From the NCBI RefSeq assembly GCF_003721595.1, contig NZ_RJJR01000002.1, positions 310,001 to 374,000 of the forward strand: DNA of 64,000 nucleotides. Direction: 5' to 3'. The notes under the pieces are model-generated. The model was not told where the DNA came from. It was given only the letters and a program-made list of their open reading frames with translations, and did not search any database. Position numbers and translations under genes: made by a program. How positions within the stretch are numbered: position 1 is the first letter of the stretch; each line of letters begins with the position of its first letter. This document shows, in pieces, positions 16,835-25,709 of this stretch. This DNA comes from Hanamia caeni. GTDB taxonomy: Bacteria; Bacteroidota; Bacteroidia; Chitinophagales; Chitinophagaceae.

Positions 16835-18781
16835 TTAAGATTTAAAACTTAACTGAGCTTTTGCTGATTCCAGAACAGATATTTGATTTGGGTCTTTATA
16901 GGGGTATTTGTCAACGTTTTCGAAGGCTCTATCAATTGCCCCTGATAATGCCTTTTTATCAATCAAATTTCTTGACGCAAGATAAATACCTACTGATGCC
17001 TGATAGCCAACAAATGGTTTTTCATTATCTCCTGTGTGATCAGCAAGCCAGTCAACATATTCAATTTTAGGTTTTTCCTGTAAAATAGCTATAGCGGCAA
17101 GCCTTTTTCCAGGGGAAGAACTATTGGTTAAAGAAGGCAGAATTAATTCAGCTTCTGAAGCTTTGCTTTTCATTTTTTCGACTATATCCTGCATTAAACG
17201 GGTTCTGGTATTACCCGAAGGCATTTGTTTCCGAAGATTTTCATACGCATAGGCCAGGGATTCAATTTCAACATGGATATCTTTTTCGGTTGGTATCACA
17301 TTTTGATCCTTTTTATCAATTTCCCGAATACTGGAAGCCAAAGTCTGAACAAATTGTTCAATAACATTTCCAAATTGGGCGTTTAATTTTGTGCTACCGG
17401 TAATTGCTTCTTTTGAAAAAGAACTTAGATCAACAGGTTGAATCTTAAATATTGACGGCGGCAAGTTTAGTTCGCCATACCCTTTTCTAAAAAGAACCGG
17501 AAAAAGTATATTTGTTTTTAAAGTTTTTTGAATGGCTTCAGCAACCAGTAAGTCACTATTTAAGAAGTTGCTGCTTAATTCTGAATCAGAAAACACAAAA
17601 ATGAAAACTTTAGATCCTTCAAGAGCAGCTTTAAAAGTATCGTTCCAATCATTGCCAGGAACCATTTCACCTGCATCAAAATATATCTGTGGCTTATAAC
17701 CTAATTCATCACCCAGGTATTCCGTTAGGGTTGGCAGCATTACCTCACGAACCCACTGATATACTGAACGGGGATAGCTAATGAACAAATCATAGTTATA
17801 TTTCTTTTCTTTTTTTTCTTCTGTGGCTTTTAATTCTTTCGTATAATGGTAATAAGATTTTTTTTCTTCAAAATAATTCTTCCCGACAAAATTTTCAATA
17901 TCTGTAAAATCACTTGAAATAAAATCTGCTATCTTAGAATAAATAAATCCCATACCTTCCGGATCATTGGTTCCCTGTTCCACTACTGCAAGTTTTTCTC
18001 CAAAACTGAAATAGTCAACTTGGGGAATTTTTATTTGTTCAAGCATATACCTTGGTTCAATCCACTTAGGCAGCCAGTCGCTAAAGCAGTTCTTTAAAAT
18101 ATCCGCAATGCGGTCAAGCCATTCCTGGGATTCTTTAAATTCTACGCGGGTTCCAAAGCGCGAAGGAAGGGGCAATATAGTTAACGTCATTCTATCCACT
18201 GCCAGCCGTTGGCGTGAAGACTGAATGAAATTCATAATGTCTCTGATACCAAACAGGCTTTGGTAGTTTGCAGTGAACATAGGTATCACCACATCTGGTA
18301 ACATAATTGTGCAAACGCCACTTGCATCACTGAGGCCAGTCCGGCTGTCAATTAAAACAAAATCAAAGTCCTGCAACCATTGATTTCGCAAATTTTCCAA
18401 ATGCATACCGCCGCCTTCGGGCTTAAAAAAATCTTCCCAGTTAAACCTTTCAAGTTCGGTTGTATATTTTATTGGATCCTTTTCCCTGCCACTCGGTAAA
18501 AGGTAAATGGGATGTTTGAAATCGGTAGAAATTGTCCAGAGATAATTTGTATAATCAACCGTGTTATTTTTTTTAAATTCTGATAATAAAGATAATAAAC
18601 CCTCGCCTTCATTATTTATTTGGAACGCATTAAAATATCTTTCCAGGCCTGGGGCTTCAAGATCCCAATCTACAATCAGAATCTTTTTATTACGTTTTGA
18701 CAGTTCAAAAGCAATATTCGCAAGTGACATGCTTCTGCCCACTCCCCCCTTATACGAATAAAAAGTTATAATGCTGCTCAT
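16835..18781 (-). CDS. KGGVGR-type ParA/MinD-like ATPase fused to a TIR domain
   Basis: A 648-residue multidomain protein. Residues 1-300 are a SIMIBI/ParA-like ATPase with the variant P-loop KGGVGRS (11-17), the VDWDLEAPG segment (37-45) and the Walker-B-like FVLIDSRTG (141-149). Residues about 328-455 form a TIR domain starting YDLFISYPR. The canonical W-C-x-x-E of NAD-cleaving TIRs is absent; the matching helix reads SDLLVAEA with E415. The tail (about 510-640) is helical and may be HEAT-like. KGGVGR ATPases next to TIR or protease-like effectors occur in bacterial conflict and RiPP-linked systems. The start is 2 nt after the stop of a second TIR gene. The function is inferred as a signalling or effector switch. 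Confidence 0.85.
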   Translation of the reverse strand: MSSIITFYSYKGGVGRSMSLANIAFELSKRNKKILIVDWDLEAPGLERYFNAFQINNEGEGLLSLLSEFKKNNTVDYTNYLWTISTDFKHPIYLLPSGREKDPIKYTTELERFNWEDFFKPEGGGMHLENLRNQWLQDFDFVLIDSRTGLSDASGVCTIMLPDVVIPMFTANYQSLFGIRDIMNFIQSSRQRLAVDRMTLTILPLPSRFGTRVEFKESQEWLDRIADILKNCFSDWLPKWIEPRYMLEQIKIPQVDYFSFGEKLAVVEQGTNDPEGMGFIYSKIADFISSDFTDIENFVGKNYFEEKKSYYHYTKELKATEEKKEKKYNYDLFISYPRSVYQWVREVMLPTLTEYLGDELGYKPQIYFDAGEMVPGNDWNDTFKAALEGSKVFIFVFSDSELSSNFLNSDLLVAEAIQKTLKTNILFPVLFRKGYGELNLPPSIFKIQPVDLSSFSKEAITGSTKLNAQFGNVIEQFVQTLASSIREIDKKDQNVIPTEKDIHVEIESLAYAYENLRKQMPSGNTRTRLMQDIVEKMKSKASEAELILPSLTNSSSPGKRLAAIAILQEKPKIEYVDWLADHTGDNEKPFVGYQASVGIYLASRNLIDKKALSGAIDRAFENVDKYPYKDPNQISVLESAKAQLSFKS

Positions 18782-18783
18782 TG

Positions 18784-19392
18784 TTAAATGAATTTGGGTG
18801 TTTGCGTTTGCTGCGCCTGCGTGTTAATATAGAACTGTTTGAAAAATGTATTTGCCGTGTCAATCTTCCAGTCTGCCTGGCAATCGGGAGCTTTATCTAA
18901 TACACTTGCAATTGCCTTTCCCAACGGTTTTAGTTTATCAGATAATAACTCAGCTTTTGGACTATCAGGCGACATTTTTACATTAAAACAATCCTGTATT
19001 TCCACTTTTTGAATAGAAGATAGGTTGATTGGCATAGTTTCACCATCGTGTATAATAGTGGGAAACACAAGGCCCTCGGGCTGTTGCAAAGTTCTAAAAC
19101 CGGTTTTTATTTCTCTTTCGAGCATGTGGCTTATTTCACACGCACACCACACACTGTTGAGGTATGTTTTTGACCAAAGAGGAATAATTGTTTTGCATGT
19201 GCCTAGAGCATTCCCCAGGGCGATGGGCCAGGTTGTTCCGCTTTCAAGCTGAAGGTCAATATAAAAAACGGGATGCCTTCCTAATTCATAAAAGACATGA
19301 CTATCCAGTAATGGAACGAAATGTTTTTCAATCCAGGCTTTTGTTAAATCATCACGCCTGTAGCTTATAAAAATGTCATACGCATAGTTCAT
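18784..19392 (-). CDS. TIR-domain protein
   Basis: A 202-residue protein from the ATG at 19392. The TIR domain spans about 3-130: YDIFISYRRDD (betaA/BB region), IDLQLESGTTWP (BB-loop region), SKTYLNSVWCACEI (alphaC). The WCxxE motif (W82-E86) is that of NAD-hydrolysing TIR domains, with E86 as the likely catalytic residue. The frame extends to 19443, but the ATG at 19392 starts right at the domain. It lies immediately upstream of the ATPase-TIR gene (2-nt gap). The pairing suggests the two TIR domains may assemble together. Confidence 0.87.
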   Translation of the reverse strand: MNYAYDIFISYRRDDLTKAWIEKHFVPLLDSHVFYELGRHPVFYIDLQLESGTTWPIALGNALGTCKTIIPLWSKTYLNSVWCACEISHMLEREIKTGFRTLQQPEGLVFPTIIHDGETMPINLSSIQKVEIQDCFNVKMSPDSPKAELLSDKLKPLGKAIASVLDKAPDCQADWKIDTANTFFKQFYINTQAQQTQTPKFI

Positions 19393-19628
19393 ATTTATAA
19401 GGAATATCTGATTAACTAAATTAAGCGATTTATCAAATATCAAATAGAAGTCCTTTCGTCAAATCTCTCTCTCCATCCTTGCTCTACTTGCATAGGTTAT
19501 GGAAATTGACCCGTCCACCCAAAGATGAGTAAGGCTTATTGCGCCTCTATTGAACTTCATTTTAAATCCAGTAAATGGACAAATAATTTCAATTTTTATT
19601 TTAAAATTATTCATTCTTCCACACAATT

Positions 19629-21206
19629 CTATCCATTGATAATATCCAGTCGTTTCATCACAAAATCTCTTCCGTTTTCGAAGAAAAGCTTTTTTGAAAA
19701 CGATTTTACGTCAAACTCTTCGGGCAATTTGATGCCCGATTTTTTAGCAAACGAAACAAAGTTGTCTTCCAGTTCAGATTTAAAGTGTTCAAGGCTGTTG
19801 GCAGTTTCACAAACCCAGATTGGGTTAATGAGCCCATCATAATCACTACCGATACAAAGTTGGTTAAGCGCCGTCATCACATCATAACTATTTTTTTGTG
19901 CCAGCGCTATCACGTGAATGATATGTGCCATAAAGTGCTTAAGATGATAGTCGCTCAACATAGGGTTCACCTCGCCTCCTTCTTCAATCTCATCCCAGCT
20001 CATTATCTTTTCCGCATCAGCAAAGGCTTTGCTGATAGTCACCTTTCCTTTCCCCAAAAACAAAGTTTTTTCCTTATTGGAAATGTATTCTGTTTCCAAA
20101 GGAAAATCATCCCGGCCATTGCTTTCTTTTTCAAATTGCTGGAACCCTAAAATGCGTTTGTCCATACTCAGCCCTATCATCCCTCCGGATTGAAGGATTT
20201 CCATAATGTCCTCATCGTATAAATTGATGCTTGATGCATTGAAGCAGGGGCGCGGACTGTCACCGTATTTTACCGGCTTTCCCTGCCAGAAAACGGTGTA
20301 TCCCTTTTTGGCGAAATCCCTGACCGCAAAAAGGTAATCCGGAATTTCCTTAAATGAAATGCCCGTAAAGCCTGCGTGGGTGCATACTATCGGTTGGTTA
20401 ATGGTGGCAAATTCGGGCGTACGGCGCAGTTCATACAAATGCTGCCTGGAGCCAAGGCTCAGGTGCTTTACGTCTATCATTATGTTGTTTTCATAGCAAT
20501 GTTTCAGCACCGCTATGCCCTTATCTTCAATTTTAAATCCTGTAGGCCGAAAACCTTCATCACTTAAAAATTGCATCCCAAAAGCCATGTTGCAAAGCGG
20601 CGATTGCTCCATGTGTGTCAGGTTAATTGAAAGCAGCGCCGCACTTTTCCGGAGGTCATCTATATTGTTTATGATAGCGTCTACATCAAAATTTTGTATT
20701 CCCGAAGAAAGCGAGTGGCAGCCTTCTACCGAAAAAACCACATGGATGGTGGACAAATCATTTTCATCATAATCGCTTCTTTTCCTGATGAGCTTCACTT
20801 TTTTATTGTTGATGCCAAATTGCACGGCGTCCGTTAGTGTGGCCCAGTCATCTGATCGCAAAAGCTCGTATGGGTTACCATTCAGTAACGTATCTATTTT
20901 CTGTTTTTGCAAATAAATTCCTAAAGGACCTTCAGTACTTTTTTGTAAAAGGTCAGCAGCCAGCATATCTTTTTCAGGCATGTATAAGGCTACGCAAACA
21001 AGGTTGCAATCTGAAGCGGCCAATTGCGCAAGGTCGCCCTGCGATTGAAGTATGTAAGGAAATTCAGTACAGCATTTAAGCAGGAATGGAATTTTACTTT
21101 TGTCAAGCGGCGTCCACGGACTGTGTTTTTTACATTGACTTTTGGCATCATTTTCAGAAAATAGGGACTTTAAGGTTGGGTGAATATGAAAATCGAAAAA
21201 TGGCAT
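19629..21206 (-). CDS. M19 (membrane-dipeptidase-like) metallohydrolase without signal peptide
   Basis: A 525-residue amidohydrolase-fold protein of the renal/membrane dipeptidase type. The expected metal ligands are in order: H7 and H9 (DFHIHP), E161 (FSVEGCH), H248 (IDVKHLSL), H277 (CTHAGF) and the late CIGSDYDG aspartate. Known M19 enzymes are exported and cleave dipeptides or lactams. This one has no signal peptide and starts directly at the first metal motif, so it is probably cytosolic. A large insert (about 90-150) and the long C-terminal part make it bigger than the usual 320-400 residues. It sits between the patatin and TIR genes on the same strand. The substrate is unknown. Confidence 0.75.
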   Translation of the reverse strand: MPFFDFHIHPTLKSLFSENDAKSQCKKHSPWTPLDKSKIPFLLKCCTEFPYILQSQGDLAQLAASDCNLVCVALYMPEKDMLAADLLQKSTEGPLGIYLQKQKIDTLLNGNPYELLRSDDWATLTDAVQFGINNKKVKLIRKRSDYDENDLSTIHVVFSVEGCHSLSSGIQNFDVDAIINNIDDLRKSAALLSINLTHMEQSPLCNMAFGMQFLSDEGFRPTGFKIEDKGIAVLKHCYENNIMIDVKHLSLGSRQHLYELRRTPEFATINQPIVCTHAGFTGISFKEIPDYLFAVRDFAKKGYTVFWQGKPVKYGDSPRPCFNASSINLYDEDIMEILQSGGMIGLSMDKRILGFQQFEKESNGRDDFPLETEYISNKEKTLFLGKGKVTISKAFADAEKIMSWDEIEEGGEVNPMLSDYHLKHFMAHIIHVIALAQKNSYDVMTALNQLCIGSDYDGLINPIWVCETANSLEHFKSELEDNFVSFAKKSGIKLPEEFDVKSFSKKLFFENGRDFVMKRLDIING

Positions 21207-21293
21207 GTTGAATGGCTTTGGGGTGAAATAATTTTATTTATTTTTTTGATACTGTTTTAAAATGATAGTGCATTGGATATAGGCTAAAAATTT

Positions 21294-23186
21294 TTATACA
21301 TCTTCAACTCTTTTCAAAAATCCTTTTTCATCCAGATCTGTCAAAACCCATTTCACGGCCAACTCTGCTACGTTACGTGCGAGGCCAGGCTTTGACGCAT
21401 TAAATCCGCCCGTTAATGCCCTGTTGAAAAGATACCCTTTAACCTTGTCAAACCAGGTGCTGTGATAGTACTTATCCATCCATTTTCCCGTCTCTGTATT
21501 TTTGGTGGAGGCATTCTTGCTAACTAGCGTTGCTTTAATGATGTCGAGTATTTTTTCAAACCGGTCTTCCATAGCTTTTCTCTGATCAAACAATGCAGTT
21601 GGATCATACATGGGCCGGGTTTTTACAGAATAATCCCATCTATTTTTTTCAGTACCGGTCTTTCTTTCTTTTAATAAATTCATATCTGGAATGATGGGTA
21701 AGTAGGTTTTGCCATCCGGCCCGGTTTGCTTAAAGGCCTCAACCATTTCATCCGTCCACGATTGATGAATAGGATGTATAATATTGGCAGATGGATTAGC
21801 GCTGTCTTTTTTATATTCAAAAGCGAAATAATACCTGAAAAAATTTCTTGAATTGTCGCGGCCCAGGAAAAAATCATGATGCCTGAATTCGATATCGAGA
21901 AAGCCTCCAAAAGCAGAAACAGTACCACACGCAATAGGATGAGCTTCCACTTCGGTTTCTGAAATAGATTTTGTTGGATAAATCTCTGACCTGTAATACG
22001 GATTCAGAGAAGCTTCTACAAGATCTGCTTTCTTCACTTTAGATTGTTCATACAAAGTGTTGATGATAGAAGGCACCACCGAAAATAGATCCGAGGGTGA
22101 TTTGTATATATCATCCTTATTTACTGTATCCGGAAAAGGATCGATCATTACTACTCCATATTTTGGATATCCGTTTTCGTAACACTCGTTATAGCGGTGT
22201 TTTAAAATTCCCATCACTTCGCCAAAAGGCTCGTTGTTGATAGCGCCTCCGTCAACAGTAACGAAATCAAATGGCGAAGGAAAGTTGTCCCAGTTTGGCG
22301 GTGTAATATTTTCAACTTGCCCGAAGCGGTTATAGATGATTCTTTCCGTGACCGCTTTTATATAGTCATCTGTAAAAATCGTCTGGTCCACTTCCCTGAA
22401 TTTTAATCCGACGGGAAAAGCGCCCGTGGCCTTGGTAGTCAGCGACATGATATCACAGAATGGCTTTTCGTACGGATTGAGCCATAAGAAATTGGCGTTA
22501 GGTTTGACGCCATTGTTGAGTTTATATTGGGAGACAATGAAGTGCTCGAAAGTGTTATACTCAATTCCCTGAACGCCCTTCGCAATATCGCTATCGGTGG
22601 AAAAATTAATGCTCAGCGGAATGCCACGGAGCATTGTATGGGACAATAATAAATCCATATCTTTTGAAAAATAGGTTGGAAGTTTATCTACCTGCTCTAT
22701 AAGGTTTCCCTCAACCGTAAGCGCCTTGTCAGCTATATCATCTATTATTTTAGAATTGAGCAACGACACAAATTTGTTGTCATTCAGATCATCATTTTTA
22801 AATGCTTTGGCTAATGTTTTTGCTCCTTTTCCATCAGGATCATCATCCAGGTTTACCCAGCTATCATAAAAAATATTATCTTTTTTGCCGCCAATAAGGG
22901 AAGGATCTGTTACCGGGTTTATCCTGCCATCTAACCCATAAATAGCAGACATAATAGTTGTCATGCCGCCGGCGGAAGCGCCGCCCATGGCATCAATCAT
23001 CACATTGTGTTGTGGCACTGCCTCATACCATTGTTCGTAACCTGGCAGATTTTTATTTTTTGCTTTTTCCCACAGATCCAGGATTTCAAAAAGATAATCC
23101 ATAGCGCCGCCGGTATAGCATCCAGCGGAGCCGGCGCCGGCCATGGTGAGGCCGATGTGGAAAGTGGGGTTGGGGGTTAATTCCAT
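21294..23186 (-). CDS. Patatin-like phospholipase
   Basis: A 630-residue lipase-like protein without a signal peptide. It has the glycine-rich oxyanion loop (AGAGSAGCYTGG, about 16-27), the nucleophile elbow GGASAGG (S71) and the catalytic Asp in VTVDGGAINNEP (D312). This is the Ser-Asp dyad of patatins, which hydrolyse acyl chains from phospholipids or related lipids. It is longer than simple patatins; the C-terminal 300 residues are unassigned. It is 64 nt downstream of a membrane-protein gene and 87 nt upstream of the M19-like gene. In anti-phage systems such as CBASS, patatins act as membrane-damaging effectors, but no cyclase is visible here. Confidence 0.85.
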   Translation of the reverse strand: MELTPNPTFHIGLTMAGAGSAGCYTGGAMDYLFEILDLWEKAKNKNLPGYEQWYEAVPQHNVMIDAMGGASAGGMTTIMSAIYGLDGRINPVTDPSLIGGKKDNIFYDSWVNLDDDPDGKGAKTLAKAFKNDDLNDNKFVSLLNSKIIDDIADKALTVEGNLIEQVDKLPTYFSKDMDLLLSHTMLRGIPLSINFSTDSDIAKGVQGIEYNTFEHFIVSQYKLNNGVKPNANFLWLNPYEKPFCDIMSLTTKATGAFPVGLKFREVDQTIFTDDYIKAVTERIIYNRFGQVENITPPNWDNFPSPFDFVTVDGGAINNEPFGEVMGILKHRYNECYENGYPKYGVVMIDPFPDTVNKDDIYKSPSDLFSVVPSIINTLYEQSKVKKADLVEASLNPYYRSEIYPTKSISETEVEAHPIACGTVSAFGGFLDIEFRHHDFFLGRDNSRNFFRYYFAFEYKKDSANPSANIIHPIHQSWTDEMVEAFKQTGPDGKTYLPIIPDMNLLKERKTGTEKNRWDYSVKTRPMYDPTALFDQRKAMEDRFEKILDIIKATLVSKNASTKNTETGKWMDKYYHSTWFDKVKGYLFNRALTGGFNASKPGLARNVAELAVKWVLTDLDEKGFLKRVEDV

Positions 23187-23250
23187 AATTTATTTTGTTT
23201 GATAAGTCTTTTGTTTTCTTAGAGTGAAATCGTAATCAGTTGAACAATAT

Positions 23251-24720
23251 TCATTCAGGCTTCTGGCCTGGATTAGGGGTTACGACACCAATCTTAGATT
23301 GGTCGGTTACTTCCACTTTTGACCCTGTGCCCCGCAGGTTGACTATCTTACTCAACATATCAAACCAGAAAGGCGCTCCAAGCATAATGGCCATTGCAGT
23401 TATAATCCAGCCGAAAAAGGTTTCCCATCCACCAGATTGATTCGGGCTATAATAATTCCACTTATCACCTACTGTTTGTTTGATATAGTCATGTCTATCT
23501 TTAAAATGTTGTGTTCTGTTATATTGCTGCAGTGAAGCAACATATTTTGCCAAATTGGTTTTATCAGTTTGCATAGACTTGTTAAGGGAGTCAATAATGA
23601 TTGATAAGCGGGTACTGTCTACGGCAGTTTTTAAACTATCTTTTTTGAAAGAAAGGCTCGTTTCCAAATCAGTTGCATTGCTGATTTTATTTTTCAGACG
23701 CTCTATACTATCCTGTGTTGAAGGAATGACCTTCGCTAAGGCGTTAAGCCTGGTTTCAAAGTCAGCACGTTTCATACTGTCTTTCCACATCTTCAAAGTA
23801 TCTTTCCATGGCCTTCCTAATCCCAAAACATTATTTGATTTTTCTGCATCAGCCGCCACCAGGTTAAAAGTAGAATCGAGGCGGGTGCTGTCTCCCGGCA
23901 ACAATTTATCAGGATTTAAATGTTCCTGGCTGGCTATAGCCATCGATACCATCTGGTCGCGCGCAGTGCGGTTATTGGTAAGTATTCGCCGGATGGCTAA
24001 AGTATCTACATTAAAGAAATAAGCAACTGCCAGTCCGATGCAGAAAAGTAAAATTCTTGTGTATTTTTTGAACCAGCCTGTAGCCCGCTCCATGGTATCA
24101 TTAAACCATTGTTCTAACTTTTGCTGAAACAATGCAATATCGGCGCCCGAGTCTTCCCAAAGCGATTTAATGAACAGGGCTGTATTTTGATTAATTGGAA
24201 TGGTATTGCCGTTTGTTCCATTGCCTGAGTTTATTATGCTTTTTATAGCAGGGTTAGCAATATCATTTAAATTGATGGGCAGCTTGTGAATCACGCCTGC
24301 AATGATAGAATCGTGAAGAGCCTGCGGGTTTTGATTGCCCGCCTGGTCGAATCCTTTGAGAAGATCCATTATTACCTTGGAAAAATTTGCTGATGATATA
24401 TAAGCGGGTTTACTGTACCAATTATCTTCGGCCAGGTATTTAATAAGCGGATGCGCATAAAACCAGGGAGCTACTTTTTTACCTTTCATCAAATTTTTAA
24501 GATTGAAAATGTGGAGAATTCCGTTTATCCGGTCCAGGTAGGGAATATCTCCGGTAGTTTTTCCATCTTCAAGCATTCGAAGGATAGCTTTTTCTAAAAC
24601 TTTTGCCCTGATAGCAAAGCGGGTTGCAATTATTTCCTGTATAATGGTGGCCATAAGGCTATACAGCAAAAACACGAAAATCAAACCGATAAAAACATCT
24701 AATGCAACATTATTAAACAT
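23251..24720 (-). CDS. Multi-pass membrane protein with long coiled-coil loop, unrecognised
   Basis: A 489-residue protein from the ATG at 24720; the upstream TTG at 24777 is less likely. It has an N-terminal membrane helix (about 8-28), one in the middle (about 222-240) and one near the C-terminus (WETFFGWIITAMAIMLGAPFWFDML, about 437-460). A charged, heptad-rich region between the last two (about 260-425) predicts coiled coil. The motif LGAPFWFDMLSKIVNLRGTG looks conserved in a family of unknown proteins, from memory. It is the first gene of the five-gene strand leading to the TIR genes and could be a membrane anchor or pore for that set. The function is unknown. Confidence 0.7.
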   Translation of the reverse strand: MFNNVALDVFIGLIFVFLLYSLMATIIQEIIATRFAIRAKVLEKAILRMLEDGKTTGDIPYLDRINGILHIFNLKNLMKGKKVAPWFYAHPLIKYLAEDNWYSKPAYISSANFSKVIMDLLKGFDQAGNQNPQALHDSIIAGVIHKLPINLNDIANPAIKSIINSGNGTNGNTIPINQNTALFIKSLWEDSGADIALFQQKLEQWFNDTMERATGWFKKYTRILLFCIGLAVAYFFNVDTLAIRRILTNNRTARDQMVSMAIASQEHLNPDKLLPGDSTRLDSTFNLVAADAEKSNNVLGLGRPWKDTLKMWKDSMKRADFETRLNALAKVIPSTQDSIERLKNKISNATDLETSLSFKKDSLKTAVDSTRLSIIIDSLNKSMQTDKTNLAKYVASLQQYNRTQHFKDRHDYIKQTVGDKWNYYSPNQSGGWETFFGWIITAMAIMLGAPFWFDMLSKIVNLRGTGSKVEVTDQSKIGVVTPNPGQKPE

Positions 24721-25067
24721 AGGAGTAAATATTTCAGTATTGATTATTCCAGGTTGATCATTGGCTATCTCTAACAAAAATTGATTGCAGGGCTGCTTGT
24801 GAAATATGGGCTATAAAATAAATTTTGGATAATGCCACCGTCCTTCCAAATGCATTATTCAGATATCCTTCAAAAAGAAGATTAACTCTAAACCCATACG
24901 TTTGTTACCGGGTTTCACCTTTCTTTTCCCATTCGTTTTCCCTGGCTCTACCTTTCAAACTTATTTTTATTCTTCCGGATTGAGCAGGGAAAATCCATGA
25001 TTTTGTTCAGGGATTTCCTCCATAATTTCAATAAAAATCGTGCGATCAAATAATCTATATTTGATAA
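24721..25067 (+). other. Divergent intergenic region, 347 nt
   Basis: It separates the minus-strand membrane-protein gene from the plus-strand response regulator. The regulator promoter is at 25056-25063. I see no TAnnTTTG element for the minus-strand genes here. Confidence 0.5.
25056..25063 (+). promoter_or_regulatory. Response-regulator promoter (-7), leaderless
   Basis: TATATTTG matches TAnnTTTG. The ATG is 5 nt downstream, so the predicted start is at or next to the first codon and the message would be leaderless. The -33 position lacks a clear TTTG. Confidence 0.55.
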
Positions 25068-25709
25068 ATGACTACCATCGCTTTGATAGATGATCATAAG
25101 ATCTTCTGCGATTCTTTAGCAGGACTTATAAATGATTTCGAAGGCTTCACTGTGAAATGGTCTGCCCAGGATGGCCTGAAAGCCATTGATTTATTGCAGC
25201 ATGATAAAAATCTACCTGATATTATTTTGCTGGATATTGTGATGCCCGCCCTGAGCGGACTGGAGGTGGCTAAATGGATTTACCAAAATAACAAAAGCAT
25301 AAAGGTGCTGGCGCTTAGCATGGAAGAAGATGATAACACCGTAATTCAAATGCTTCAATATGGAATAAAAGGATACCTGTTAAAAAATATCAGCTCAGAG
25401 GAGCTAAATACAGCCCTGAATCAGGTAGTAAAATTCGGATATTATTATACGCCCATCATTACAGGAAATATTCACAAACATATTGAGAAAAAAATCGCCA
25501 GGAAGGATACGCCGGAAATGAGTGAGCGCGAAAATCAATTGCTACATTATTTATGCACAGATATGAGCTATGCTGAAATATCAAAAAAGATTTTTTTAAG
25601 CGAATCAACTATTGACACTTACCGCGCAAGGCTTTTCGAAAAATTTGAAGTGAAAAACAGAATCGGCCTTGTATTGAAGGCTGCACATATGGGCATTGTT
25701 ACTTTATAA
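25068..25709 (+). CDS. LuxR/NarL-type response regulator
   Basis: A 213-residue two-domain regulator. The receiver (1-120) has the acidic pair IDD (D8-D9), the phospho-acceptor D56 in LLDIVMP and the lysine in GYLLKN. The C-terminal LuxR helix-turn-helix (about 146-205) begins MSERENQLLHYL and includes SYAEISKKIFLSESTIDTYR. The convergent gene is a sensor kinase; the two stop codons overlap in the palindrome TTATAA (25704-25709). The kinase is the likely partner. Confidence 0.95.
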   Translation: MTTIALIDDHKIFCDSLAGLINDFEGFTVKWSAQDGLKAIDLLQHDKNLPDIILLDIVMPALSGLEVAKWIYQNNKSIKVLALSMEEDDNTVIQMLQYGIKGYLLKNISSEELNTALNQVVKFGYYYTPIITGNIHKHIEKKIARKDTPEMSERENQLLHYLCTDMSYAEISKKIFLSESTIDTYRARLFEKFEVKNRIGLVLKAAHMGIVTL

